Shown: piece by piece, positions 1 through 5,672 of the stretch
Layout: the number at the start of each line of letters is the position of its first letter
How positions within the stretch are numbered: the first letter of the stretch is position 1
Source: DSAR01 sp034437315
GTDB lineage: Bacteria; Chloroflexota; Anaerolineae; B4-G1
NCBI GenBank assembly: GCA_034437315.1
Contig: DAOTUC010000302.1
Coordinates: 1-5,672 of the forward strand
DNA length: 5,672 nt
Direction of reading: 5' to 3'
Notes under the pieces: model-generated
What the model was told of the DNA's origin: nothing
What the model saw: only the letters and a program-made list of their open reading frames with translations
The model's database searches: none
Made by a program: the position numbers and the translations under genes

Positions 1-1138
1 CAGTTCGAGGGATCATCTGAACGTGTACCCAGCCCAGTGGTGCGGCCGGCCGCTCCCAGATCCGACCATCAGGGTGCCGGTCGACTTGCATAACCACGCG
101 ACGGCTTCTGGGGAAAGGATCGCCAGACCTGCGCTGGCCTCGCGTCAGGCGATAGTCGCGGATGATACCCTCTTTAAAGTTAGCATCCTCTTGCAAGCGA
201 CTGCCAAGGGTCTTACTACCCCACCCGCCGCCCCAGCCCAGTTGGAGCAAAAAGTGTCTCTCTGGAAGGTTAACCTGCTGCAACTGGCGATAAAAGTCAG
301 CCACTCGTTCAGCGTCTCGCACACCCGTAAACCAGCTGACTTCTTGATCCAACCGGTCGGCAGTGTGAGATTGAACCACAGCGGGAAGCTCGCTTAACCA
401 CTCGCCCCCGCGCAAGCGCAACCCGCGCCGCCGGGCCCATTCGGAGAACAGGGCATTGTCCAACTTGATCGTCAATCGAAAGACAGCGTCAGGCCGGACC
501 GCTTCCAGCTCGATGGGCGCGGCGGCCCGCCCGCCCCGGTGGAATACGCTAGCGTTGACCAACATCAGTTGCCCGGCATCGAGAGGTTCGCTATCACCCA
601 CGTGGAGCGCACGCAGCAGGTCGTGGTTGGGATTTGAGCCAAAGATGTCCTTCTCGTACCCTTGAGCGGCCCACTTGGGATTGCGCCCCAACTTGCTGCG
701 TCTCGGCTGTATCCCTCGTTCTCCCCAGGCATACCAAGCTAGAGCCGTGCGCAACGCACCCTTGAAGCTGGTGCCTGGTAGATAGGGGCGATCATAGACA
801 TCCTTGAGTTGCTCCTGCACCTGTGCCCCCTCGGCGTCGGAGCGAGGCGTTCCTTGGATGACGTAGCGGAAGAGAGAGGACTCGCGGCGAAAGTCTTCGG
901 CAAGCAGCAAGCTTGCTGGCGGAGTGCGAGCCAGTTGGTCGGCCAGGGCCGGGCTGAGTCCTGAGCCCGCCGAAGGGTCATCCACTTCTTGGGCATCCAG
1001 CAGAGCATCCTCGTCGATGCGCCAGGTATAGCCTCTGTGGATGGCATAGTCATATTGATTCAACAGGTCTCGCCCGCTGCCGATGTGAAGCGGCGTGAGC
1101 AAGGTAACGGTCACGTCGTAAAGGGTATATTCTTCCAA
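1..1138 (-). CDS. csm5: Csm5, type III-A RAMP subunit, crRNA 3'-end cap (C-terminus cut by window edge)
   Basis: I translated this frame by hand: it is open from 1138 to the left edge for 379 codons with no stop, so only a short C-terminal tail should be missing for a family of about 350-400 residues. The proposed start is TTG at 1138-1136, six bases after a GGAGG and one base after the csm4 stop; no ATG lies nearby in frame upstream. Family marks are LTPLHIGSG (residues 14-22), the N-terminal RAMP strand and turn; YLPGTSFKGALRTAL (119-133), the conserved crRNA-contacting segment of Csm5; YEKDIFG (161-167); VGDSEPL (180-186); and a glycine-rich loop GWGGGWGSKTLG (301-312). In known Csm complexes Csm5 sits at the crRNA 3' end and aids crRNA maturation; it is not the target-RNA nuclease. 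Being last in the csm1-csm5 order supports the call. The codon style matches the neighbours and nothing suggests decay. I am sure of the family and fairly sure of the TTG start. Confidence 0.95.
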   Translation of the reverse strand, partial: MEEYTLYDVTVTLLTPLHIGSGRDLLNQYDYAIHRGYTWRIDEDALLDAQEVDDPSAGSGLSPALADQLARTPPASLLLAEDFRRESSLFRYVIQGTPRSDAEGAQVQEQLKDVYDRPYLPGTSFKGALRTALAWYAWGERGIQPRRSKLGRNPKWAAQGYEKDIFGSNPNHDLLRALHVGDSEPLDAGQLMLVNASVFHRGGRAAAPIELEAVRPDAVFRLTIKLDNALFSEWARRRGLRLRGGEWLSELPAVVQSHTADRLDQEVSWFTGVRDAERVADFYRQLQQVNLPERHFLLQLGWGGGWGSKTLGSRLQEDANFKEGIIRDYRLTRGQRRSGDPFPRSRRVVMQVDRHPDGRIWERPAAPLGWVHVQMIPRT

Positions 1139-1139
1139 G

Positions 1140-2318
1140 TTACACCTCCTCGTAAGCGAAAGCCACGGCCACGCCCAGAGCCAGGCCATAGCGCCAGACT
1201 GGATGAGGTAAGTCGCCGTCTGGATTGCCATAGGTCGGATGAACGTCGACCACGTCTCCCCACGGGCCCGCTCCCTGAGCTTTCACCACGCTACCCTCGC
1301 TCACCAGCCATAGCCGTTTGCGCCGTTGGGCAGCCCCGGCCCAGGAACGCAGCCAGCCGCCCAGCGGAATCAAGTTGTAGGCAGCGCCGTCGCCGTTCAG
1401 CGCGGCGGGCAGTTCCATTGACCTGGGGTGATAACGGCTGAGGAGCAATGCTGGGCCGTTCCCAGAGGGGATGTCCAGGTTGAGGGATGCAAGCGCTTTC
1501 TGCCAGGTAAACGTCCCATACCCGGCGCTGCGCTCACCGCCCAGCCCGTCGTCTTGCAAGACATTCAGAGCGTGCTCGAAAGCCTGGCGATAGGTCCGCC
1601 CGGTTTGCTCCACCATGGCCTCTGGTTCGCGCCAGTGGATGCCGAACCACAGCCCACATTGGGGAGCGAAAGTCACCCGTCCGGCGTGAAAGATTTCCGA
1701 GGCGGAAGAGACCCGGTCCACGGTGACACGCGGGATCTGGCCTGTGACAAAGACGCTTTGGCGACGCAGGGCACGTAGCGGGATGTCGCAGCCGGTTTGG
1801 GGATGCTTGCGCATCACCTCGGGCAACTGCTCGCACTCCTCCGCTGTCAACCAGATAGTGCCATTTTGCAAGGCCACGCCAGTTGTAGGCTCTTCTTTTT
1901 CGTTCTCAGGGAACAGTAATTTGTCCAGTGCTTCTCCGTTCAGCATCTTGAGAAATAGCTTCTGGGAAACAAAATGGATGCGCTTGATGTCCTTGCGGCG
2001 CTCGTCTAGTTTGCCCTTGCTAAACCAACGCTGGAGACCCGCCGGCATAGGGAAAAAGCGCACACTCCCGGCAAATGGAAAAGCGGAGGTGAGCAAAAAG
2101 GGCGGAGCGCCGGGCTGTTCTGCGCCATCTTTGTCCCGATGTGGAAATTGTCTGACGAAAACATCGGGAGCACCGTCGCAGCGAGCCAGCGCATCAACTA
2201 TGGCGGCAAAGAGCGTATCGGAAGGGATGTGGGCGGCTGTTTCCTCCAGATTCACACCTCGCGTGCCCAGATGAAAGCCAGAGCGAAATCTAAGGCAATA
2301 TTCGGTCAGTTCAGGCAT
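1140..2318 (-). CDS. csm4: Csm4, type III-A RAMP subunit (Cas5-like), crRNA 5'-tag binding
   Basis: This complete gene encodes 392 residues from an ATG six bases after GGAGG to a TAA. Csm4 is the Cas5-like subunit that joins Cas10 to the Csm3 backbone and anchors the 5' repeat-derived tag of the crRNA. Visible marks, in order: a first RAMP domain with FRSGFHLG (11-18) and the hallmark IPSDTLFAAIVDAL (31-44); LLTSAFPF (75-82); PRVTVDR (196-202), the motif preceding the thumb-like segment; the glycine-rich loop LGGERSAGYGTF (259-270); then a second RAMP-like half starting at LLLSRYHP (291-298) with GGWLRS (320-325). The protein ends in a hydrophobic strand GLALGVAVAFAY (378-389). At 392 residues it is clearly longer than compact Csm4 proteins of about 300; part of the excess is a charged region at about 100-150 and a long loop near 336-375. 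It is 13 bases downstream of csm3 and 1 base upstream of csm5. I see no catalytic residues, as expected for this structural subunit. Confidence 0.95.
   Translation of the reverse strand: MPELTEYCLRFRSGFHLGTRGVNLEETAAHIPSDTLFAAIVDALARCDGAPDVFVRQFPHRDKDGAEQPGAPPFLLTSAFPFAGSVRFFPMPAGLQRWFSKGKLDERRKDIKRIHFVSQKLFLKMLNGEALDKLLFPENEKEEPTTGVALQNGTIWLTAEECEQLPEVMRKHPQTGCDIPLRALRRQSVFVTGQIPRVTVDRVSSASEIFHAGRVTFAPQCGLWFGIHWREPEAMVEQTGRTYRQAFEHALNVLQDDGLGGERSAGYGTFTWQKALASLNLDIPSGNGPALLLSRYHPRSMELPAALNGDGAAYNLIPLGGWLRSWAGAAQRRKRLWLVSEGSVVKAQGAGPWGDVVDVHPTYGNPDGDLPHPVWRYGLALGVAVAFAYEEV
1143..1150 (-). promoter_or_regulatory. Shine-Dalgarno of csm5, inside the end of csm4
   Basis: On the minus strand the last csm4 codons (Glu-Glu-Val) read GAGGAGGTG and so contain AGGAGGTG. 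GGAGG ends six bases before the TTG at 1138. This fixes the csm5 start at a rare TTG codon and suggests that csm5 translation is coupled to termination of csm4. Confidence 0.85.
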
Positions 2319-2323
2319 GTGCG

Positions 2324-2331
2324 ACCTCCTT
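2324..2331 (-). promoter_or_regulatory. Shine-Dalgarno of csm4
   Basis: The minus strand reads AAGGAGGT in the 13-base gap after the csm3 TGA, with GGAGG ending six bases before the csm4 ATG at 2318. It supports this start and leaves no room for a separate promoter or terminator in the gap. Confidence 0.85.
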
Positions 2332-3228
2332 TCAACCGAGTTCCAGAGCGTCTTTTACCTTCTGAATCAGGTTCTCGCGATCTTGGACCATCTCCTCTAG
2401 TGAGGAGTATGCAGCGATCTTATCCGCGTCTTCCAGATAATTCGCGTTACTGCGTACCTTGATCTGCAGATTTTTGAGGCGCACATTGCCAGAGCCACGG
2501 GAGCCCAGGCCACCTAGATAGTCGTCCTCCAGGAGCTGGAGCCCCAACACCACTGTCTTCAGACGCTTCACATCCTTGAGCGGGTCACAATCATCGCCCT
2601 TATACACGCTGTACACCATCTCGGCAGGTTGAAGAATTTCTCTCTCTTGTCCGTTTTCCTTCACGATGCGCGTTCCGCCAAAGACGCTGCCGGCCGGCAC
2701 GCGCTCCATCTGGCGCGGGTTAGCGGCCGAGGTGACACGGTCAATTGAGACCTCGGTCTTTACCTCGGTGTAGGGCAGATCGGTATGAGCCTTTTCATCT
2801 AGCCTCTTGGCACTATCGGCGCTCAGATGCACGTCGCGCACCACCAAGCGGGTGGGCGTGGCAAAGTCGCGCTCGCCGGGGAGACCAAATATCTGGCAGA
2901 CGTCGCATTCAAGATATTCTTGCCGTCCTTTGATCTCTAACTCTTTCCTTTTGTATTCAGCGCCGCAAGAGTGGATATAGCCTTGCCCGATGGGTTGGTT
3001 CTGCTTCAGCCCCTTGTACTTTTCCAGCAAGCTGCGCACCTTGCCCTTGAGAGAAGAGCCGGGAATATAGGGGCGGTTGGTGATAGGATCACGAATGACG
3101 GTCTTATCCACGCCACCGATCTCGATGCCGGTATCAGAGCCGCCGATGTGCAGACCGGTCACGGCCTCAACGTCGAATGTGATGAAAACACGTCCCTCAA
3201 GTCGGATTTGTTTTACTCGTTCAGACAT
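2332..3228 (-). CDS. csm3: Csm3, type III-A backbone RAMP subunit and target-RNA endonuclease
   Basis: This complete gene encodes 298 residues, ATG to TGA. Csm3 (Cas7 group) polymerises along the crRNA and each copy cuts the bound target RNA at six-base intervals. Marks: TGLHIGGSD (24-32); then IGGVDKTVIRDP (37-48), where Asp41 aligns with the catalytic Asp33 of Streptococcus thermophilus Csm3, so RNA cleavage should be intact; YIPGSSLKGKVRSLLEK (54-70), the crRNA-binding signature; YTEVKTEVSIDRVTSAANPR (153-172), the thumb-region motif; and DYLGGLGSRGSGNV (236-249), the glycine-rich loop. A His86-x-Cys88 and Cys108-x2-Cys111 pair in the lid region looks like a zinc site. The length exceeds the roughly 220 residues of compact Csm3 proteins because of this lid insertion and a helical, charged tail from about 262 to the end. 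It lies 15 bases after csm2, a gap made up of its ribosome binding site and short flanks. Confidence 0.97.
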   Translation of the reverse strand: MSERVKQIRLEGRVFITFDVEAVTGLHIGGSDTGIEIGGVDKTVIRDPITNRPYIPGSSLKGKVRSLLEKYKGLKQNQPIGQGYIHSCGAEYKRKELEIKGRQEYLECDVCQIFGLPGERDFATPTRLVVRDVHLSADSAKRLDEKAHTDLPYTEVKTEVSIDRVTSAANPRQMERVPAGSVFGGTRIVKENGQEREILQPAEMVYSVYKGDDCDPLKDVKRLKTVVLGLQLLEDDYLGGLGSRGSGNVRLKNLQIKVRSNANYLEDADKIAAYSSLEEMVQDRENLIQKVKDALELG

Positions 3229-3231
3229 TAC

Positions 3232-3240
3232 TCACCTCCT
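3232..3240 (-). promoter_or_regulatory. Shine-Dalgarno of csm3
   Basis: AGGAGGTGA on the minus strand occupies most of the 15-base csm2-csm3 gap, and GGAGG ends six bases before the ATG at 3228. It is complementary to the 16S rRNA tail over about nine bases, consistent with high expression of the multi-copy Csm3 backbone, though other genes in the operon have sites almost as good. Confidence 0.85.
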
Positions 3241-3243
3241 GAG

Positions 3244-3654
3244 TTAACGGCCACCGTGGGCCCTGTGATAGGCCAGGATGGCCTCAAAAAAGTTCACGAA
3301 ATTCTGAAAACGCTCCCAATCTCCGTCTACAAGTTCAATAGCTGGATCAAGAGTATTGCGAAGTAAGCGCAATGCTTCTGCCTTTTCACCTCTCCCTTGG
3401 CGACCCTGTTGATAGGCCAGCTTTGGTTTTAGCAACACGAGTTGGCTATAGGCCCGACGAGCCTCTTCAGATGAGGCCGATTTGGTCCACTTCATAGACA
3501 GACGCTTAACCGTTCCAAAAAAAGTGCGAATCTGAGAAGAGCTCAAGGGATAGCGAAGATCTTTCGCTAACCTACGGCCCAATGAGTCAGCCGTTTTGAC
3601 CAGTTTTTCAGCATCGCCTCCTACAATGATCGATTCCAAGACATTTACGGACAT
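3244..3654 (-). CDS. csm2: Csm2, type III-A small subunit
   Basis: This complete gene encodes 136 residues, ATG to TAA, the normal size for Csm2 (about 120-150). Csm2 is a small helical protein present in several copies that lines the groove facing the crRNA-target duplex and helps hold target RNA; it has no known enzymatic activity. Recognisable segments are the central LSSSQIRTFFGTVKRL (37-52), a basic stretch LVLLKPKLAYQQGRQGRG (72-89) followed by EALRLLRNTLDPAI (93-106), and the C-terminal FQNFVNFFEAILAYHR (116-131), the family's best-conserved part. Basic residues are spread along the protein, in keeping with RNA contact. Its place between cas10 and csm3 is the standard type III-A order and separates this locus from the type III-B (Cmr5) arrangement. 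The start is fixed by a near-perfect Shine-Dalgarno. Confidence 0.93.
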   Translation of the reverse strand: MSVNVLESIIVGGDAEKLVKTADSLGRRLAKDLRYPLSSSQIRTFFGTVKRLSMKWTKSASSEEARRAYSQLVLLKPKLAYQQGRQGRGEKAEALRLLRNTLDPAIELVDGDWERFQNFVNFFEAILAYHRAHGGR

Positions 3655-3657
3655 GTT

Positions 3658-3666
3658 TCACCTCCT
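3658..3666 (-). promoter_or_regulatory. Shine-Dalgarno of csm2
   Basis: AGGAGGTGA on the minus strand lies in the 34-base gap between the cas10 TAA and the csm2 ATG, with GGAGG ending six bases before the ATG at 3654. The rest of the gap is AT-richer, but I see no convincing promoter boxes or terminator hairpin in it. Confidence 0.85.
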
Positions 3667-3688
3667 ATGATTAGTAACTTTGCGAAAC

Positions 3689-5672
3689 TTATCTACGAGT
3701 CAAAAAATCCGCCCAGCGAGCTGCCAGGCCGATCCACTCGATGGCGCGGAAGCTATCGCCCGTCAGACGTTTAGCCAAGGTGCGGATAGTATCCCAAGAT
3801 TCTCCATCCTTTTTACCAGCCATTCGCATCAAAGCGTAATGCCCGCGCCACATCCACGGCCCCCAGTAGGCCTGTTCCTCACCAGCCTGATTTAGCTCCT
3901 CGCCCAGGTTACGCCGCTCCTCAGCTGCTTTCTCGTACATCTGCTGAAGTTGAATCAGGCGCTGGAGCAAGGCCTGTGGCGCACCCTCGTCGTTCACCAT
4001 CTGCACCAACCGGTGGGCCAGTGCGTGAACTGTATGCATTCCTGCATCGTCGCTAGCTTCCTGCCCAAAGCGCTCCCAGGGCAGGGTACGGTTGAGGAAA
4101 GTGATGGCGTCTTTTTTGTGCTTTTCCCCTTGCTCATCGCGCCATTTCAGGGATTTTGCCGTGTGCTCAGCCGCCCCGGCGTCGGCCGCCGCCTGGTAGA
4201 GCGGGTATTTGCCGCCTACCAAGGCCACTCCCGCGCTAGCGTGGATGCCGGGATGTGTCGCTGCGAAGCGCGTCAGATCTACCCGTATCCGGCGGGCCAG
4301 TTCCACCACTACATCCCAAGCGCCGACGAAGAACAAGTCATCGCCGCCGGAGTAGATGGAGTAGAGCACATCACGTTCGTTCTCCTTCAGCGTCTTGGCA
4401 ATGTGCCCCACCCAGCCTTCAAAGTAAAGGCTAGTGGTAAAACTCAACGCTGCCACGCGGGAAAGCGTCGCCTCGTCGCCCAGCCCCTCGGCGAATAGCT
4501 TGCCCAGATTATCCACGTCCATCCGCAACACGCCCAGCCGCTTGATACCCTGAGACTGTGCCTCCATTACAGAGAATGGCTTGACGCTCCCGGCCTGCGG
4601 CAAGTCTTCAACTTTTCCCCGGAGGTCATCAATCTCTTCCTGAGTGATGGTTGGCGTCACGTTGACCAGGAAGCGACGTCCCACGGCGACGTGAGCGGCA
4701 GGAGATAGATTGGTCAGCGCATCATCATTCAGCGCCAAGATGAGGCGCTGAGTTGCGCCATCCCTTTGTGGAAAATTCTCGTCGATGTCGCTGTCCAAAC
4801 CAAAAGCATTCAGCACCTCTTGCCAGCCGCCGGGCTCGATTTTCAGTGGTTCCCTTGGGATCTCCGTATCTTGTTCCTCAAACCAGAGATAATTAGCGTG
4901 CCGTAGACTGTCGCCTAGTTTCTCGTAAGAAAGGCATTGTGGGCATTTGCGCACATCTTCATCTTCATCTGTATCGGGATGTTCGCGCCCACACACCTGG
5001 CACTGTTCGTCTTGGTTGCCGCCGTGCCCCTGGGGAACAAAGAGCGTACCGATCTCATCGCCCAGTTCGGCAAAGCGGCGCTGCTTGACGTTGCGCAGGG
5101 CGCGGGCCAGTTCATCCCATTTCTCGGAGATACGGCCAGCGTAGAAATCGGTGACCACGAGCGGTTCGCCGGCCAGCGCCAGGTAGAGGTCACCTCTATG
5201 ATGGGCCAACAGCACACGGCTCACCTCTCGCTGAATCTCCGTCAGATGTTCGGCGTCCCCGGCGCGGGCCAACAGATAAAAGCCACCGCCGCCCTGATAG
5301 ATGAGATTGGTGATAGGCAACTCCAGACTGCGCAGCACATAGCGCGCCACGGCCTCGGTGAGCAGCTGGAGATAAAAAGATCGTCCTCGCAACGCGCTGG
5401 CCGCGCCTTTAGCCGTGATGGTATAGATGAAATCTTGCACACCGGAAACATCGCCTCCGACCAGCAGTGCCAGAGGTTCATCTACCTTCTCGCCGTTCAA
5501 CATAGCGTCGATCCGATCCTCATCCTGATCGACCAGACAAGCCGCCAGCGCCGCCGTCATGCGGCTGTGATCATAGAAGCTCACATCAGGCAGAGAGCGG
5601 TAGTAGGTCGAAGGAATGCACCAAGTGTAACGTTGCATCAAAAGCAGCAAATTCTCCACATAGACAGCGAGG
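3689..5672 (-). CDS. cas10: Cas10/Csm1, type III-A large subunit and cyclic oligoadenylate synthase (N-terminus outside window)
   Basis: The frame is open at the right edge, so the gene starts outside the window. The GTG at 5659 is an in-window codon and not a credible start, because coding continues upstream of it. Counting from that codon, 656 residues are present; family members of about 750-850 residues imply that roughly 100-200 are missing, where the HD nuclease domain would be. Visible in order: YDHSRMTAALAACLV (29-43), just ahead of the first palm; GGDVSGVQDFIYTI (68-81) and ALRGRSFYLQLL (89-100), first palm; YQGGGGFYLLA (121-131); a zinc site with Cys220, Cys223, Cys239 and Cys242; LRMDVDNLG (378-386), with metal-ligand-type Asp381 and Asp383; YSGGDDLFFVG (436-446), the cyclase motif; ASAGVALVGGKYPLYQAA (474-491); and a helical C-terminal domain. 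The intact GGDD predicts that, on target RNA binding, ATP is converted to cyclic oligoadenylate messengers. It is the first csm gene in the window and presumably cotranscribed with the rest. Confidence 0.97.
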   Translation of the reverse strand, partial: LAVYVENLLLLMQRYTWCIPSTYYRSLPDVSFYDHSRMTAALAACLVDQDEDRIDAMLNGEKVDEPLALLVGGDVSGVQDFIYTITAKGAASALRGRSFYLQLLTEAVARYVLRSLELPITNLIYQGGGGFYLLARAGDAEHLTEIQREVSRVLLAHHRGDLYLALAGEPLVVTDFYAGRISEKWDELARALRNVKQRRFAELGDEIGTLFVPQGHGGNQDEQCQVCGREHPDTDEDEDVRKCPQCLSYEKLGDSLRHANYLWFEEQDTEIPREPLKIEPGGWQEVLNAFGLDSDIDENFPQRDGATQRLILALNDDALTNLSPAAHVAVGRRFLVNVTPTITQEEIDDLRGKVEDLPQAGSVKPFSVMEAQSQGIKRLGVLRMDVDNLGKLFAEGLGDEATLSRVAALSFTTSLYFEGWVGHIAKTLKENERDVLYSIYSGGDDLFFVGAWDVVVELARRIRVDLTRFAATHPGIHASAGVALVGGKYPLYQAAADAGAAEHTAKSLKWRDEQGEKHKKDAITFLNRTLPWERFGQEASDDAGMHTVHALAHRLVQMVNDEGAPQALLQRLIQLQQMYEKAAEERRNLGEELNQAGEEQAYWGPWMWRGHYALMRMAGKKDGESWDTIRTLAKRLTGDSFRAIEWIGLAARWADFLTRR

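Noticed and set aside
23..397. 124-residue open frame on the plus strand opposite csm5
   Set aside because: The minus strand here carries the conserved C-terminal half of Csm5, including its glycine-rich loop, so the plus frame is spurious.
739..1053. 104-residue minus-strand frame overlapping csm5
   Set aside because: It is the same strand but another frame from csm5. The csm5 frame carries LPGTSFKGALRTAL across this stretch, so there is no frameshift and this frame is not coding.
1..1138. Possible frameshifted or degraded csm5, since no long ATG-started, stop-ended frame covers this region
   Set aside because: Codon-by-codon reading shows one unbroken frame from a TTG at 1138 to the window edge; it only lacks an ATG start and an in-window stop.
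989..1441. 150-residue open frame on the plus strand across the csm4-csm5 junction
   Set aside because: It is very Arg/Pro/Ser-rich, antisense to two real genes and has no supporting ribosome site or motif.
1723..2274. 183-residue open frame on the plus strand opposite csm4
   Set aside because: It is antisense to a clearly conserved gene, its Ser/Arg/Pro-rich translation has no recognisable domain, and no ribosome site fits it. It follows from the codon bias of csm4.
3655..3688. Internal promoter or terminator between cas10 and csm2
   Set aside because: The 34-base gap has no GC-rich hairpin with a T run and no plausible -35/-10 pair; the 5-base GTTTC/GAAAC pairing is too weak to be a terminator.
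3950..4498. 182-residue open frame on the plus strand opposite cas10
   Set aside because: It covers the cas10 palm region including GGDD on the other strand. The translation resembles no family and has low-complexity composition typical of an antisense shadow.
1..5672. CRISPR array or other repeats in the window
   Set aside because: I saw no direct repeats of 24-40 bases at regular spacing on either strand; nearly every base belongs to the five csm genes.

Overview
The window is an ordinary-looking but well-preserved type III-A (Csm) CRISPR-Cas effector operon. All of it is on the minus strand, so transcription runs from the right edge to the left edge. In order of transcription it holds cas10/csm1 (N-terminus cut by the right edge), csm2, csm3, csm4 and csm5 (last few codons cut by the left edge). 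There is almost no non-coding DNA: the gaps are 34, 15, 13 and 1 bases, and in every case the ribosome binding site fills the gap or lies in the end of the preceding gene. No gene-free stretch exceeds 300 bases.

The five proteins together make the crRNA-guided Csm interference complex. Cas10/Csm1 is the large subunit and signalling enzyme. Csm4 sits beside it and should hold the crRNA 5' tag. Csm3 forms the repeating backbone that cuts target RNA, Csm2 is the small subunit along the inner filament, and Csm5 caps the crRNA 3' end. The active sites visible here look intact: the GGDD cyclase motif and four-cysteine zinc site in Cas10, and the catalytic-type Asp41 in Csm3. I found no frameshift or internal stop in any of the five genes. 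The Cas10 HD nuclease domain, if there is one, lies outside the window and cannot be judged.

The source is a bacterium or environmental contig with moderately GC-rich DNA and strong Shine-Dalgarno sites. The Cas10 and RAMP proteins read to me like those of Chloroflexota or similar, often thermophilic, bacteria, but this is an impression and not a demonstrated assignment. The window contains no CRISPR array, adaptation genes (cas1/cas2), cas6, csm6 or other cyclic-oligoadenylate effector, mobile element, tRNA or rRNA.

I do not see a previously undescribed system. The points worth a second look are modest: a TTG start for csm5 set by a Shine-Dalgarno inside csm4, a nearly identical Shine-Dalgarno and spacing before four consecutive genes, a probable extra metal site and C-terminal tail in Csm3, a long Csm4, and a csm1-csm2 gap bounded exactly by GTTTC and GAAAC.
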